A DNA stretch of 64,000 nucleotides from Qipengyuania qiaonensis (GTDB lineage: Bacteria; Pseudomonadota; Alphaproteobacteria; Sphingomonadales; Sphingomonadaceae), in the NCBI RefSeq assembly GCF_019711515.1, contig NZ_JAIGNO010000004.1:1-64000 (forward strand), in the 5' to 3' direction. The translations under genes and the position numbers were made by a program. Numbering within the stretch: the first letter of the stretch is position 1; each line of letters starts with the position of its first letter. This document shows, in pieces, positions 15,549 through 22,964 of this stretch. The notes beneath the pieces were generated by a model, which saw only the letters and a program-made list of their open reading frames with translations, was not told the origin of the DNA and did not search any database.

Positions 15549-16741
15549 CTTCCGAATCCTTCGGCGCACTGGCGGGCCTCCGGGTGGTCGAGCTGGGCCA
15601 ACTCCTTGCCGGGCCGTTCTGCGGGCAATTGCTGGGCGATATGGGCGCCGAGGTGATCAAGGTCGAACCGCCGGGTAAGGGCGATCCGATGCGCGTCTGG
15701 GGGCAGGGCGAGGAAAAAGTGCAATGGGAAGTGATCGCGCGCAACAAGCGCTCGGTCACCTGCAACCTCCGCGTGTCCGAGGGGCAGGCATTGGCGCGAA
15801 AGCTGATTCTCAGCGCCGATGTGATGATCGAGAATTTCAAACCCGGCACGCTGGAAAAATGGGGCCTGGCCCCCGACGATCTGCTGAAAGAGAAGCCTTC
15901 GCTGATCATCGCGCGCATGTCCGGCTACGGGCAATACGGCCCCTATTCCGACCGCGCGGGCTTTGGCGGGATCGGCGAGGCTATGGGAGGCTGGCGCTAC
16001 ATCGTCGGCGAGCCCGACCGCCCCCCGGCGCGCATGGGCATCTCGATCGGCGACACGCTGTGCGCGACCTATGGCTGCATGGGCGTGCTCGCCGCGCTGC
16101 ATCATCGCGAGAAAACCGGGGACGGGCAGGTGATCGACACTGCGCTCTACGAAGCGGTGCTGCAGGTGATGGAGGGGCTGGTTCCCGAATACGATTACAA
16201 CGGCTTCATCCGCGAACGCTCGGGCTCGATCCTGCCGGGCATCGCGCCGTCCAACGTCTATAGCTGCAAGGACGGGCCGTTCATGATCGGGGCGAATAAC
16301 GATGCGATCTTCGCTCGTCTGGCGCAGGCGATGGGACGGCCGGAACTGGCCGAGGACGAGCGCTATGCGACGCATCTCGCGCGCGGCGCACATCAGACCG
16401 AGCTCGACGATCTCATCAACGACTGGACCGCCGGCCTGACCATGGATGAGGTCGATGCGCTGATGATCGAATATTCGATCCCGGCCGGGCGGGTCTATAC
16501 GGCGAGGGATATGCTCGCCGACCCGCATTTCGCCGCGCGCGAGGCGATCGTCGAGGTCGAGACGCAAACGCACGGCAAGGTGAAGATGCAGAACGCCTTC
16601 CCCAAGTTCTCGAAAACCCCTTCGGCCATCCGCCGTCCCGCACCGGCGACGCCGGGGCAGGACAATGCCGCCGTATATGGCGAGGTGCTGGGGATCGACG
16701 GCACCGAACTCGACCGGATGGCCGTGGAGGGTGTGGTCTGA
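15545..16741 (+). CDS. Class III (CaiB/BaiF-type) CoA-transferase
   Basis: 398 residues from a GTG overlapping the hyuB stop. Family features are LRVVELGQLLAGPFCGQLLG, DMGAEVIKVEPP, VTCNLRVSEGQALARKL, DVMIENFKPGTLEKWGL, SGYGQYGPYSDRAGFGG, and the conserved aspartate D170 in MGISIGDTLCATYG that forms the acyl anhydride with the substrate. Members move CoA between carboxylic acids. Here it would activate the acid freed by the hydantoinase and amidase for cleavage by the HMGL-like lyase. The donor CoA and acceptor acid are unknown. It overlaps the isochorismatase-like gene by 1 base. Confidence 0.92.
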   Translation: MTSESFGALAGLRVVELGQLLAGPFCGQLLGDMGAEVIKVEPPGKGDPMRVWGQGEEKVQWEVIARNKRSVTCNLRVSEGQALARKLILSADVMIENFKPGTLEKWGLAPDDLLKEKPSLIIARMSGYGQYGPYSDRAGFGGIGEAMGGWRYIVGEPDRPPARMGISIGDTLCATYGCMGVLAALHHREKTGDGQVIDTALYEAVLQVMEGLVPEYDYNGFIRERSGSILPGIAPSNVYSCKDGPFMIGANNDAIFARLAQAMGRPELAEDERYATHLARGAHQTELDDLINDWTAGLTMDEVDALMIEYSIPAGRVYTARDMLADPHFAAREAIVEVETQTHGKVKMQNAFPKFSKTPSAIRRPAPATPGQDNAAVYGEVLGIDGTELDRMAVEGVV

Positions 16742-17418
16742 TGGCCGGCGAAGATCTGGCGGACAACTACGCCCAGGCCTTCGCCGGCCGTCTCGAACCG
16801 GGCGAGGCACCCGCGCTGCTGCTGGTCGACATGGTCGAGGCATATATTCAACCCAATTCGCCGCTCTATTGCGAAACGGCCGCCGCTGCGGTCGAGAGCG
16901 CAGCGCAACTCCTCGAAGCGGCGCGCAATGCCGGGCGCCCGGTGATCTTCACCAACGTCGCCTATGAGCCGGGCGGCGCCGATGGCGGCCTGTTCTACAA
17001 GAAAGTGCCGGTGCTGCGCCTGTTCGAGCGCGGCTCGCCTCTCGGCGCTTTTCCGCCCGCGCTCACCCCGCGCGAAGGCGAATGGCTGGTCACAAAGCAA
17101 TACCCGTCTGCCTTCTTCGCCACCGGCCTCGCCGAACGGTTGCACGAGGCGGACATCGATACGCTTGTCATCACCGGGTTCTCGACCTCCGGCTGCGTGC
17201 GAGCCTCGGCGCTCGATGCGCTGCAATACGGCTTCGCGCCGTTCGTCGCGCGCGATGCCTGCGCCGACCGGCACGCCGAACCGCACGAGGCGAACCTTTT
17301 CGACCTTCAGGCGAAGTACGCCGAAGTGGTCGGATTTGAGGATGCGCGCGATCTGATCAATCGGCCCTTCCAGCGAAGCGCGACCGGCTCAGGAATGAAA
17401 AATGCCCGAACACAGTGA
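16741..17418 (+). CDS. Isochorismatase-family amidohydrolase (N-carbamoylsarcosine/maleamate amidase-like)
   Basis: 225 residues of a cysteine hydrolase with the full triad D30 (ALLLVDM), K119 (WLVTKQYPSAFF) and C152 (ITGFSTSGCVRASALDAL). The residues FFATGLAERLHEADIDTLVI are also typical. The presence of the triad favours an amidase such as N-carbamoylsarcosine or maleamate amidohydrolase over isochorismatase, which lacks the cysteine. It is the last gene of the operon and would remove the amide or carbamoyl nitrogen after ring opening by HyuAB. The order of steps is inferred. Confidence 0.88.
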   Translation: MAGEDLADNYAQAFAGRLEPGEAPALLLVDMVEAYIQPNSPLYCETAAAAVESAAQLLEAARNAGRPVIFTNVAYEPGGADGGLFYKKVPVLRLFERGSPLGAFPPALTPREGEWLVTKQYPSAFFATGLAERLHEADIDTLVITGFSTSGCVRASALDALQYGFAPFVARDACADRHAEPHEANLFDLQAKYAEVVGFEDARDLINRPFQRSATGSGMKNARTQ

Positions 17419-17435
17419 TCCCGTATACTGGGATC
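17417..17435. terminator. Short hairpin at the end of the hyu operon
   Basis: GATCCC-GTATACT-GGGATC starts inside the stop codon of the amidase gene. It lies where an operon terminator is expected, but has only 6 bp of stem and no T-run, so it is weak evidence. Confidence 0.3.
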
Positions 17436-17478
17436 AGGATCCATAATTTGCAGTTGCTCGGCGGTTGTCCCTTGAGGG

Positions 17479-17521
17479 TGCTCTGCCACCCAAACTTGGA
17501 CCACGCGGGTCTGGAGTTTTC
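17479..17521. mobile_element. Solitary IS3-type terminal repeat
   Basis: These 43 bases start TGCTCTGCCACCCAAAC and match the outward-reading right end of the IS3 copy at 4908-4950 at 38 of 43 positions by eye. The first 12 bases are identical to its left end. No transposase lies beside it. It is the stump of a related element left after deletion, at the right edge of the catabolic block. Confidence 0.7.
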
Positions 17522-17540
17522 GGTTGAGCGTCAGCAAAAT

Positions 17541-17563
17541 GTCGAATCCCTCCCTCTCCGCCA
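17541..17563 (+). other. tRNA-Ser 3'-end fragment (possible attachment-site scar)
   Basis: TCGAATCCCTCCCTCTCCG followed by CCA is the T-arm and acceptor 3' half of a bacterial tRNA-Ser, here without the rest of the gene. Such 22-23 base tRNA ends are what integrases leave at the far border of an island inserted in a tRNA gene. It sits 20 bases from the solitary IS end and just outside the catabolic operon. Confidence 0.5.
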
Positions 17564-17584
17564 TGGGTTTCCCCTCCAACCCGC

Positions 17585-19192
17585 TTAGCTCGTAACGAAC
17601 CGCCGCCAGTTGCCGCGGTCGAAAATCACCTCTCGTGCGCAGTTGTGACCCGGTGCGCCGGTCACGCCGCCACCCGGATGCGTGCCCGCCCCGCACATAT
17701 AGAGCCCTTTCACGGGGCCGCGATAGGCGCCATGGCCGAGGACCGGCCTGGCCGACCACAACTGGTCCAGGCTCATCTGTCCGTGCATGATGTCGCCGCC
17801 CGCCAGGCCGAACGTCCGGTAGAGCCCCTTGGGGCTGAGCACCTGCCGCCCGAGGATCGATGCGCTGAAGCCCGGTGCGTGGGCCTCGACCGTATCGATG
17901 ATCGTGTTGGCCGCCTTGTCTTCTTCATCGTCCCAATCGCGACTGTCAGGCAGTTCGGGGGCGAATTGCTGACAGAACAGGCTGGCGACATGCCGACCGG
18001 GAGGGGCAAGACTGTCGTCGACCGTGCTCGGGATCAACATTTCGACGATCGGCTTCCTCGACCAGCCATGCGCCTTCGCATCGAGGAAGGCCTTATCCAT
18101 GTAATCGAGCGTAGGCGCGATGACGATGCCCGATTGATGATGTTCGCCCGGCTCCGGCAGCGCCGTGAAGCGTGGCAGTTCGACTAGCGCTACGTTCATG
18201 CGGAAGGTGCCGCCTCCGGCCTTGAAGCCGCGCATCCTGCGACGGAAATTCGCCGGCTGATGTACCTCGTCCAGCATTTTGCCGTAGAGTAATCTAGGGC
18301 CAACATTGGCGATCACACGCTTTGCCGCGACTTCTTCGCCGCTTTCGAGCAGCACCCCTGCTACGGTGTCGCCATCGACCATCACCTTCTCAACGGGATA
18401 TCCAAGGCTGATCTCGACGCCGCATTTGCGGCAAACATCGGCCATGATCTGCGTAATCGTGCCCATGCCGCCGATTACGTGACCCCAGGCGCCTTTCTTG
18501 CCGTTCACTTCGCCGAATACGTGATGGAGCAGGACGTAAGCGCTGCCCGGCGTGTCGGGCGAGGCATAATTGCCGACCACCGCATCGAAGCCGAAGGCGG
18601 CCTTCACCGCTTCGCTTTCGAACCACTGGCCGAGAAAGCTGGTCGCCGACTTGGTAAAGAGATCGAGGATATTGCGCTTTGCTTCCAGTCCGAGCCGCGA
18701 GATGCCCCACCCCTGGGATGCGCCGGCCAGCAGCGTTCGCAGTCCGTCACCGGCATTTGGCGGAGATTTCAATGCAAGGCCGCGCAGCACTTCCGCCACA
18801 CCTTCCAGCGCATCGTAATAGGCGGGCAGAACTTCGGCGTCCCGATCCGAGAATTTGCGAAATTCCGCCTGCGTGCGTTCGAGCCCGCCGCCGAGTTTCA
18901 GATAGCCGCCATCTTCCTGCGGCAGGAAATTCGAAATCGGCCGCTCGATCACGCGATAGCCGTGTTCGTGCAAGCGCATGTCACGAATGACTTTAGGCTG
19001 CAGCAGACTGACGGTGTAGCTGGCCACCGAATTGCGGAAGCCCGGATGGAATTCCTCGGTCACAGCTGCGCCGCCGACAATGTCGCGCCGCTCGACGATG
19101 CGGACCTTCAGGCCGGCTTGTGCAAGATAGAAAGCGCAGACGAGCCCGTTGTGACCTGCGCCGATAATGACTGCGTCGTATCTGTCGGTCAT
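17585..19192 (-). CDS. Phytoene-desaturase-like NAD(P)/FAD-dependent oxidoreductase
   Basis: 535 residues from the ATG at 19192. It begins with a dinucleotide-binding motif (DAVIIGAGHNGLVCAFYLAQ, then VRIVERRDIVGGAAVTEE) and ends with the CrtI-type FAD motif (GLYMCGAGTHPGGGVTGAPG). The pattern is that of the NAD(P)/FAD oxidoreductase branch related to human PYROXD2, not of true carotenoid desaturases, and no carotenoid genes adjoin. The reaction is unknown. The stop lies 21 bases from the tRNA-Ser scar, so this is probably the first core-genome gene after the acquired block. queF lies 19 bases upstream on the same strand. Confidence 0.82.
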   Translation of the reverse strand: MTDRYDAVIIGAGHNGLVCAFYLAQAGLKVRIVERRDIVGGAAVTEEFHPGFRNSVASYTVSLLQPKVIRDMRLHEHGYRVIERPISNFLPQEDGGYLKLGGGLERTQAEFRKFSDRDAEVLPAYYDALEGVAEVLRGLALKSPPNAGDGLRTLLAGASQGWGISRLGLEAKRNILDLFTKSATSFLGQWFESEAVKAAFGFDAVVGNYASPDTPGSAYVLLHHVFGEVNGKKGAWGHVIGGMGTITQIMADVCRKCGVEISLGYPVEKVMVDGDTVAGVLLESGEEVAAKRVIANVGPRLLYGKMLDEVHQPANFRRRMRGFKAGGGTFRMNVALVELPRFTALPEPGEHHQSGIVIAPTLDYMDKAFLDAKAHGWSRKPIVEMLIPSTVDDSLAPPGRHVASLFCQQFAPELPDSRDWDDEEDKAANTIIDTVEAHAPGFSASILGRQVLSPKGLYRTFGLAGGDIMHGQMSLDQLWSARPVLGHGAYRGPVKGLYMCGAGTHPGGGVTGAPGHNCAREVIFDRGNWRRFVTS

Positions 19193-19211
19193 GCGCCTTC
19201 CCGGACCTGGA

Positions 19212-19670
19212 TTATCCTCGTCCCCGGTAGGAGGAAACGCCCTGATCCGGTAGCCATAGCCCTTCCGGCGGCGCACCGCTTTGCCAGAACACGTCGATGG
19301 GGATGCCGCCGCGCGGGTACCAATAGCCGCCGATCCGCAGCCATTGCGGATTCATCTCGTCGAACAGACGCTGGCCGATGCCGACCGTTACATCCTCGTG
19401 AAAGCCGCAGTGATTGCGGAAGCTGCCGAGGAAAAGTTTGAGGCTCTTCGATTCCACGATGGTCTCGCCCGGGGCGTAGTCGATCACGAGATGGGCAAAA
19501 TCGGGCTGTCCGGTGACGGGGCAGAGAGAGGTGAACTCAGGCGCCGCGAAGCGCACCATATAGAGCTGACCCTTGCGCGGGTTTGGGACGTAATCGAGCT
19601 CGGCCTCTTCGGGAGATGCGGGCAGGGCCGTGTTGGCACCGAGGAACTTGGGGGCAGGTGTGTCGCTCAT
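19212..19670 (-). CDS. queF: NADPH-dependent 7-cyano-7-deazaguanine reductase
   Basis: 152 residues, the size of the short unimodular QueF form. The active-site cysteine C50 is in [18 protein letters not shown], with D57 nearby. The QueF motif [15 protein letters not shown] is intact, as are [12 protein letters not shown] and [17 protein letters not shown]. It reduces preQ0 to preQ1 in queuosine synthesis for tRNA. The other queuosine genes are not in the window. Confidence 0.95.
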   Translation of the reverse strand: MSDTPAPKFLGANTALPASPEEAELDYVPNPRKGQLYMVRFAAPEFTSLCPVTGQPDFAHLVIDYAPGETIVESKSLKLFLGSFRNHCGFHEDVTVGIGQRLFDEMNPQWLRIGGYWYPRGGIPIDVFWQSGAPPEGLWLPDQGVSSYRGRG

Positions 19671-19785
19671 GCCGCGCTCCTGCCGCGATGCGCGAAATTG
19701 CGCAAGCCGGGGCTTGGAAGTATGCGCTTCAGTACCTATTCAGCGCACCTCCGCACAATAGCGGCTTTTTCGCGAAACGAACCGC

Positions 19786-20904
19786 ATGCATCTTCGTACC
19801 CGCATTTCCCTGATGGCTCTCGCCGTGACGTTGCCGATGATGGCGCAAGCGCAATCGGTCGACGACTTTACGCTTGAATCGGCACCAAGCCCGACCGCCA
19901 CGCCGCAGGCTCAGGGCCCTGCCGATACCCGGAGTGGAGTTGAGATCAGGCCCCGCGCTGTGAATACACCTGCGCCGAGGCCGACCGTTGCACCCACGCC
20001 TTCTCTTTCGGTTGAATTGCCGGAGCCGCGTCCATCGGCCACCGCGTCCGCTCCGCAATCGAGCCCTCTTCCCCGGGTTACGCCGCGGCCGGTAGAGACC
20101 GTTCCTGCACAACCGCAGGTTCGGCCGACATCGGTCCCGTTGGATGGAACCGGATTTCCTCCTCCAAGTGCTGATCCGGCACCCGCCGCGACAGCTCCCC
20201 CATCGCCCGTATCGCCCCCGGTACTCGCCGAAGCCGGCGATAGCGGGGATGGGCTGCCCTGGCTGCCGATCGGCGCTGCGGCTGCTCTACTGGCACTGCT
20301 CGGCGCGGGCTTTCTCTTCTGGAAGCGGCGGCAGGTGCCGATCGTGCCTGAGATAGAGCGACCCTTGGTTGCGGACGCACAAGGGGGCGAATCCGTCCCT
20401 CTCGCCGATGCCCTGTCGGTGCGCGTCGAAAACGAGAAACTGATCCGCAGTGCCGCCTATGCGACCCTCAAGTACCGTTTGATACTGATCAACCGCACCA
20501 ACGGTCCGCTGTCGAATGTGGCGGTCGGCATCGACCTGGTATCGGCCCATGCCGGTGCGCCGATGGAACAGCAGATTGCGACTGTCGGCACCGCACTCGA
20601 GAAGCGTCACGACATCGCGCGAATTTCGCCACGGCAGAATGTGACGCTGGAAGGCCAGGTCCAGCTTCCGCTCGCACAGGCGCATGTCATCCGGCAGGGG
20701 CGCTATCCGCTGCTCGTCCCGCTGATGCGCGTTCGCGTAGACGGCCCGGGCGAGGAGGCCCTGTTGAAGACTTTCGTGGTAGGCCAAGGCATTCCGGGCG
20801 GTGGCCGCGTGCAGCCGTTCAGGCTCGATGAAGGGCCGCGCAGCTACGCGCCGATTGCCCAGCGAGAACTTGCCAGAGTCGACTTAACCCTTTCTGCCCG
20901 CTAA
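19786..20904 (+). CDS. Proline-rich, single-membrane-helix periplasmic protein of unknown function
   Basis: 372 residues. A signal peptide (ending MMAQAQS) is followed by a Pro/Thr/Ala-rich linker of about 120 residues, a membrane helix at about 153-175 (LPWLPIGAAAALLALLGAGF then LFWKRR) and a C-terminal domain of about 190 residues with beta-rich character (YATLKYRLILINRTNGPLSN, VTLEGQVQLPLAQAHVI, LLVPLMRVRVDGPGEEALLK). The topology would put the linker outside and the last domain in the cytoplasm. I do not recognise the family. It is 10 bases upstream of the sulfurtransferase gene and probably cotranscribed. Confidence 0.75.
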   Translation: MHLRTRISLMALAVTLPMMAQAQSVDDFTLESAPSPTATPQAQGPADTRSGVEIRPRAVNTPAPRPTVAPTPSLSVELPEPRPSATASAPQSSPLPRVTPRPVETVPAQPQVRPTSVPLDGTGFPPPSADPAPAATAPPSPVSPPVLAEAGDSGDGLPWLPIGAAAALLALLGAGFLFWKRRQVPIVPEIERPLVADAQGGESVPLADALSVRVENEKLIRSAAYATLKYRLILINRTNGPLSNVAVGIDLVSAHAGAPMEQQIATVGTALEKRHDIARISPRQNVTLEGQVQLPLAQAHVIRQGRYPLLVPLMRVRVDGPGEEALLKTFVVGQGIPGGGRVQPFRLDEGPRSYAPIAQRELARVDLTLSAR

Positions 20905-20914
20905 CCGGATCGTG

Positions 20915-21748
20915 ATGGACAGTCTCGTTTCGACCCAATGGCTTGCCGGAGAACTCGGTGCCGACGACCTGGTGGTGCTCGATGCGACGATGCATCTGCC
21001 CGATAGCCCACGCAAATCGGCCGCCGAGTTTGCCGAGGCGCATATACCGCGCGCACGCTTCCTCGATCTGGCCAGCTTCGTCGACCCGGCTTCGGATATT
21101 CCCAAGGCGCTCCCCACGGCAGAACAGTTTGCCAAGCGATTGGGTCAATTGGGTATCGCCCCGTCGAGCCGGGTGGTGCTCTACGATGACAGCCAGATCA
21201 GAAGCGCGGCGCGCAGCTGGTTCATCTTCCGGCTTTACGGTTTCGAACAGGTCGCCATTCTGGACGGCGGGCTTGCCAAGTGGAAGCAGGAAGGGTGTCC
21301 ACTGGAAGCAGGGCGGGCGTCGATCGAGCAGACCGACTTTCCCGTCCCGCTGCGCGTTGGGGAGGTTCGCAGCAAGAAGCAGATGCTTGCCAATTGCGGA
21401 TCGCGCGCCGAACAGGTCGTCGATGCGCGCGACGCGGCCCGCTATGCCGGGGATGAGGGCAGTGGATCGGAAGGTCATATTCCGGGGGCTGTAAACGTAC
21501 ATTTCCCCAAGCTGTTTGCCGAGGATGGAACCTACCTTTCGCCGGCCAAGATCGCTGCGGAGTTCGCGGATGCGGGCATCGATCTCGATGGTCCGGTCAC
21601 CACGTCCTGCAACAGCGGAATGACCGCCTGTGTGCTTGCCTTCGGGCTGCATCTGACCGGCAGGAACGACGTGGCAGTGTATGATGGCAGCTGGCTCGAA
21701 TGGAGCAGCGACGCCGATACTCCAAAGGAAAAGGGAGCGGGGCACTAG
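20915..21748 (+). CDS. sseA: Two-domain sulfurtransferase (3-mercaptopyruvate/thiosulfate type)
   Basis: 277 residues (ATG at 20915; a GTG directly before it would add one). Two rhodanese modules are present: an inactive N-terminal one (VVLDATMHLPD, AHIPRARFLDLA, VVLYDD, ILDGGLAKWKQEG) and a catalytic C-terminal one (QVVDARDAARYAG, GHIPGAVNVHF, active-site loop SCNSGMTACV with C232). The loop CNSGMTA resembles mercaptopyruvate sulfurtransferases (CGSGVTA) more than thiosulfate ones. It moves sulfane sulfur to cyanide or thiols. It sits two bases before the MetC-like gene, which fits sulfur amino-acid metabolism. Confidence 0.88.
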   Translation: MDSLVSTQWLAGELGADDLVVLDATMHLPDSPRKSAAEFAEAHIPRARFLDLASFVDPASDIPKALPTAEQFAKRLGQLGIAPSSRVVLYDDSQIRSAARSWFIFRLYGFEQVAILDGGLAKWKQEGCPLEAGRASIEQTDFPVPLRVGEVRSKKQMLANCGSRAEQVVDARDAARYAGDEGSGSEGHIPGAVNVHFPKLFAEDGTYLSPAKIAAEFADAGIDLDGPVTTSCNSGMTACVLAFGLHLTGRNDVAVYDGSWLEWSSDADTPKEKGAGH

Positions 21749-21750
21749 GT

Positions 21751-22962
21751 ATGGCTGGAGGAGACGACACTGGATACCAGCCGGCGACGCGTCTGGTCAC
21801 GAGCGGGCGATCGGGCGATTTTGCCGGCGATGTCGTCAATCCGCCGATCTGGCGCGCGAGCACACATCTCTACGACAATTGCGCCGAACTCAGGGCGCGC
21901 AAATTGCATAACGAGGACGGACAGTTCTTCTACGGCCGTCGCGGCGCGCCGACGCAATGGGCGCTGGCAGAAGCTCTCACGGCGCTTGAGCCCGGTGCCG
22001 CTGGAACGGTGCTGTACCCCAGCGGACTGGCGGCTTTGGTCGGAGCACTTCTGGCAGTGTTGCGCAGCGGGGACGTGTTGCTCCTGGCGGATAACGCTTA
22101 CGACCCCACCCGCAACGCTGCGATGGGGCTGCTCAAGACCTTTGGGGTAGCACATCGCTTCTTCGATCCGCTCGACCCGAATGCATATGAGGAATCGTTC
22201 TGCGAACGAACCCGGGCCGTCATGCTGGAAGTGCCGGGTAGCCTGACGATGGAAGTCTGCGACATTCCGGCGCTGGCCCGGATCGCGCGAGAGAAAGGCG
22301 CTGTGAGCCTTGTCGACAACACCTGGGCCACGGCGCTCGGCTTCCCGGCGCTGAAGCATGGCTGCGATATTGCGATCACTGCGCTGACCAAGCATGTCGG
22401 CGGGCATTCCGACCTGATGATGGGCGCCGCAAGTGCAGGTGAACGATGGTATCGCCGCCTGCGCCTCGGCGCGCAGCAATTGGGCCATGTGGTTTCGCCC
22501 GACGATGCGGCGCTGGCCCTGCGTGGCCTGCGGACCATGGGTGTCAGGCTCGAAAAGGAAAGCGCCACCGCGCTCGCCGTTGCGGAGTGGCTCCACGCCA
22601 GGGACGATGTCGCCCATGTTCTCTCGCCCATGCTCCCCGGCACGCCGGGCCATGAGATATGGCAACGCGATTTCACGGGGGGCTGCGGCCTGTTCAGCTT
22701 CGTGATCAAGGGACGCGACGATGCTGCACGCTGCCGACTGGTCGATGCCCTCGAACTGTTCGGCATCGGTTACAGCTGGGGCGGGTTCGAAAGCCTCGCC
22801 CTGCCATTCGATGTCGAGCCCATACGCAGCACGATGTCGTGGCCGAAAAAGGATTGGGGGGTTGAGGACCGCAATGCCGTCCGTCTATCGATCGGTCTAG
22901 AAGATAAGAACGACCTGATTGCCGACCTCGCCAATGGCTTTGCGGCGATGAACGAAGGATAG
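21751..22962 (+). CDS. metC: Cystathionine beta-lyase-like PLP enzyme
   Basis: 403 residues from the ATG at 21751, two bases after the sulfurtransferase stop. It is a Cys/Met-metabolism PLP enzyme: N-terminal VNPPIWRASTHLYDN and FFYGRRGAPTQWALAEALTA, VLYPSGLAALVGALLAVL, LVDNTWATALGFPALKHGCD, the PLP lysine K214 in ITALTKHVGGHSDLMMG, and the C-terminal FGIGYSWGGFESLALP typical of the MetC branch. It would cleave cystathionine to homocysteine, pyruvate and ammonia. Related lyases also act on cysteine, so some ambiguity remains. Confidence 0.9.
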   Translation: MAGGDDTGYQPATRLVTSGRSGDFAGDVVNPPIWRASTHLYDNCAELRARKLHNEDGQFFYGRRGAPTQWALAEALTALEPGAAGTVLYPSGLAALVGALLAVLRSGDVLLLADNAYDPTRNAAMGLLKTFGVAHRFFDPLDPNAYEESFCERTRAVMLEVPGSLTMEVCDIPALARIAREKGAVSLVDNTWATALGFPALKHGCDIAITALTKHVGGHSDLMMGAASAGERWYRRLRLGAQQLGHVVSPDDAALALRGLRTMGVRLEKESATALAVAEWLHARDDVAHVLSPMLPGTPGHEIWQRDFTGGCGLFSFVIKGRDDAARCRLVDALELFGIGYSWGGFESLALPFDVEPIRSTMSWPKKDWGVEDRNAVRLSIGLEDKNDLIADLANGFAAMNEG

Positions 22963-22964
22963 AC

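Noticed and set aside
13935..15569. A 544-codon open frame on the minus strand opposite hyuB.
   Set aside because: It mirrors a clear hydantoinase B gene and has no motif of its own; long antisense frames are common in GC-rich genes.
17307..17759. A 150-codon minus-strand frame across the end of the amidase gene and the IS stump.
   Set aside because: It reads through the tRNA-Ser scar, the IS terminus and two real genes; the peptide is explained by these elements.
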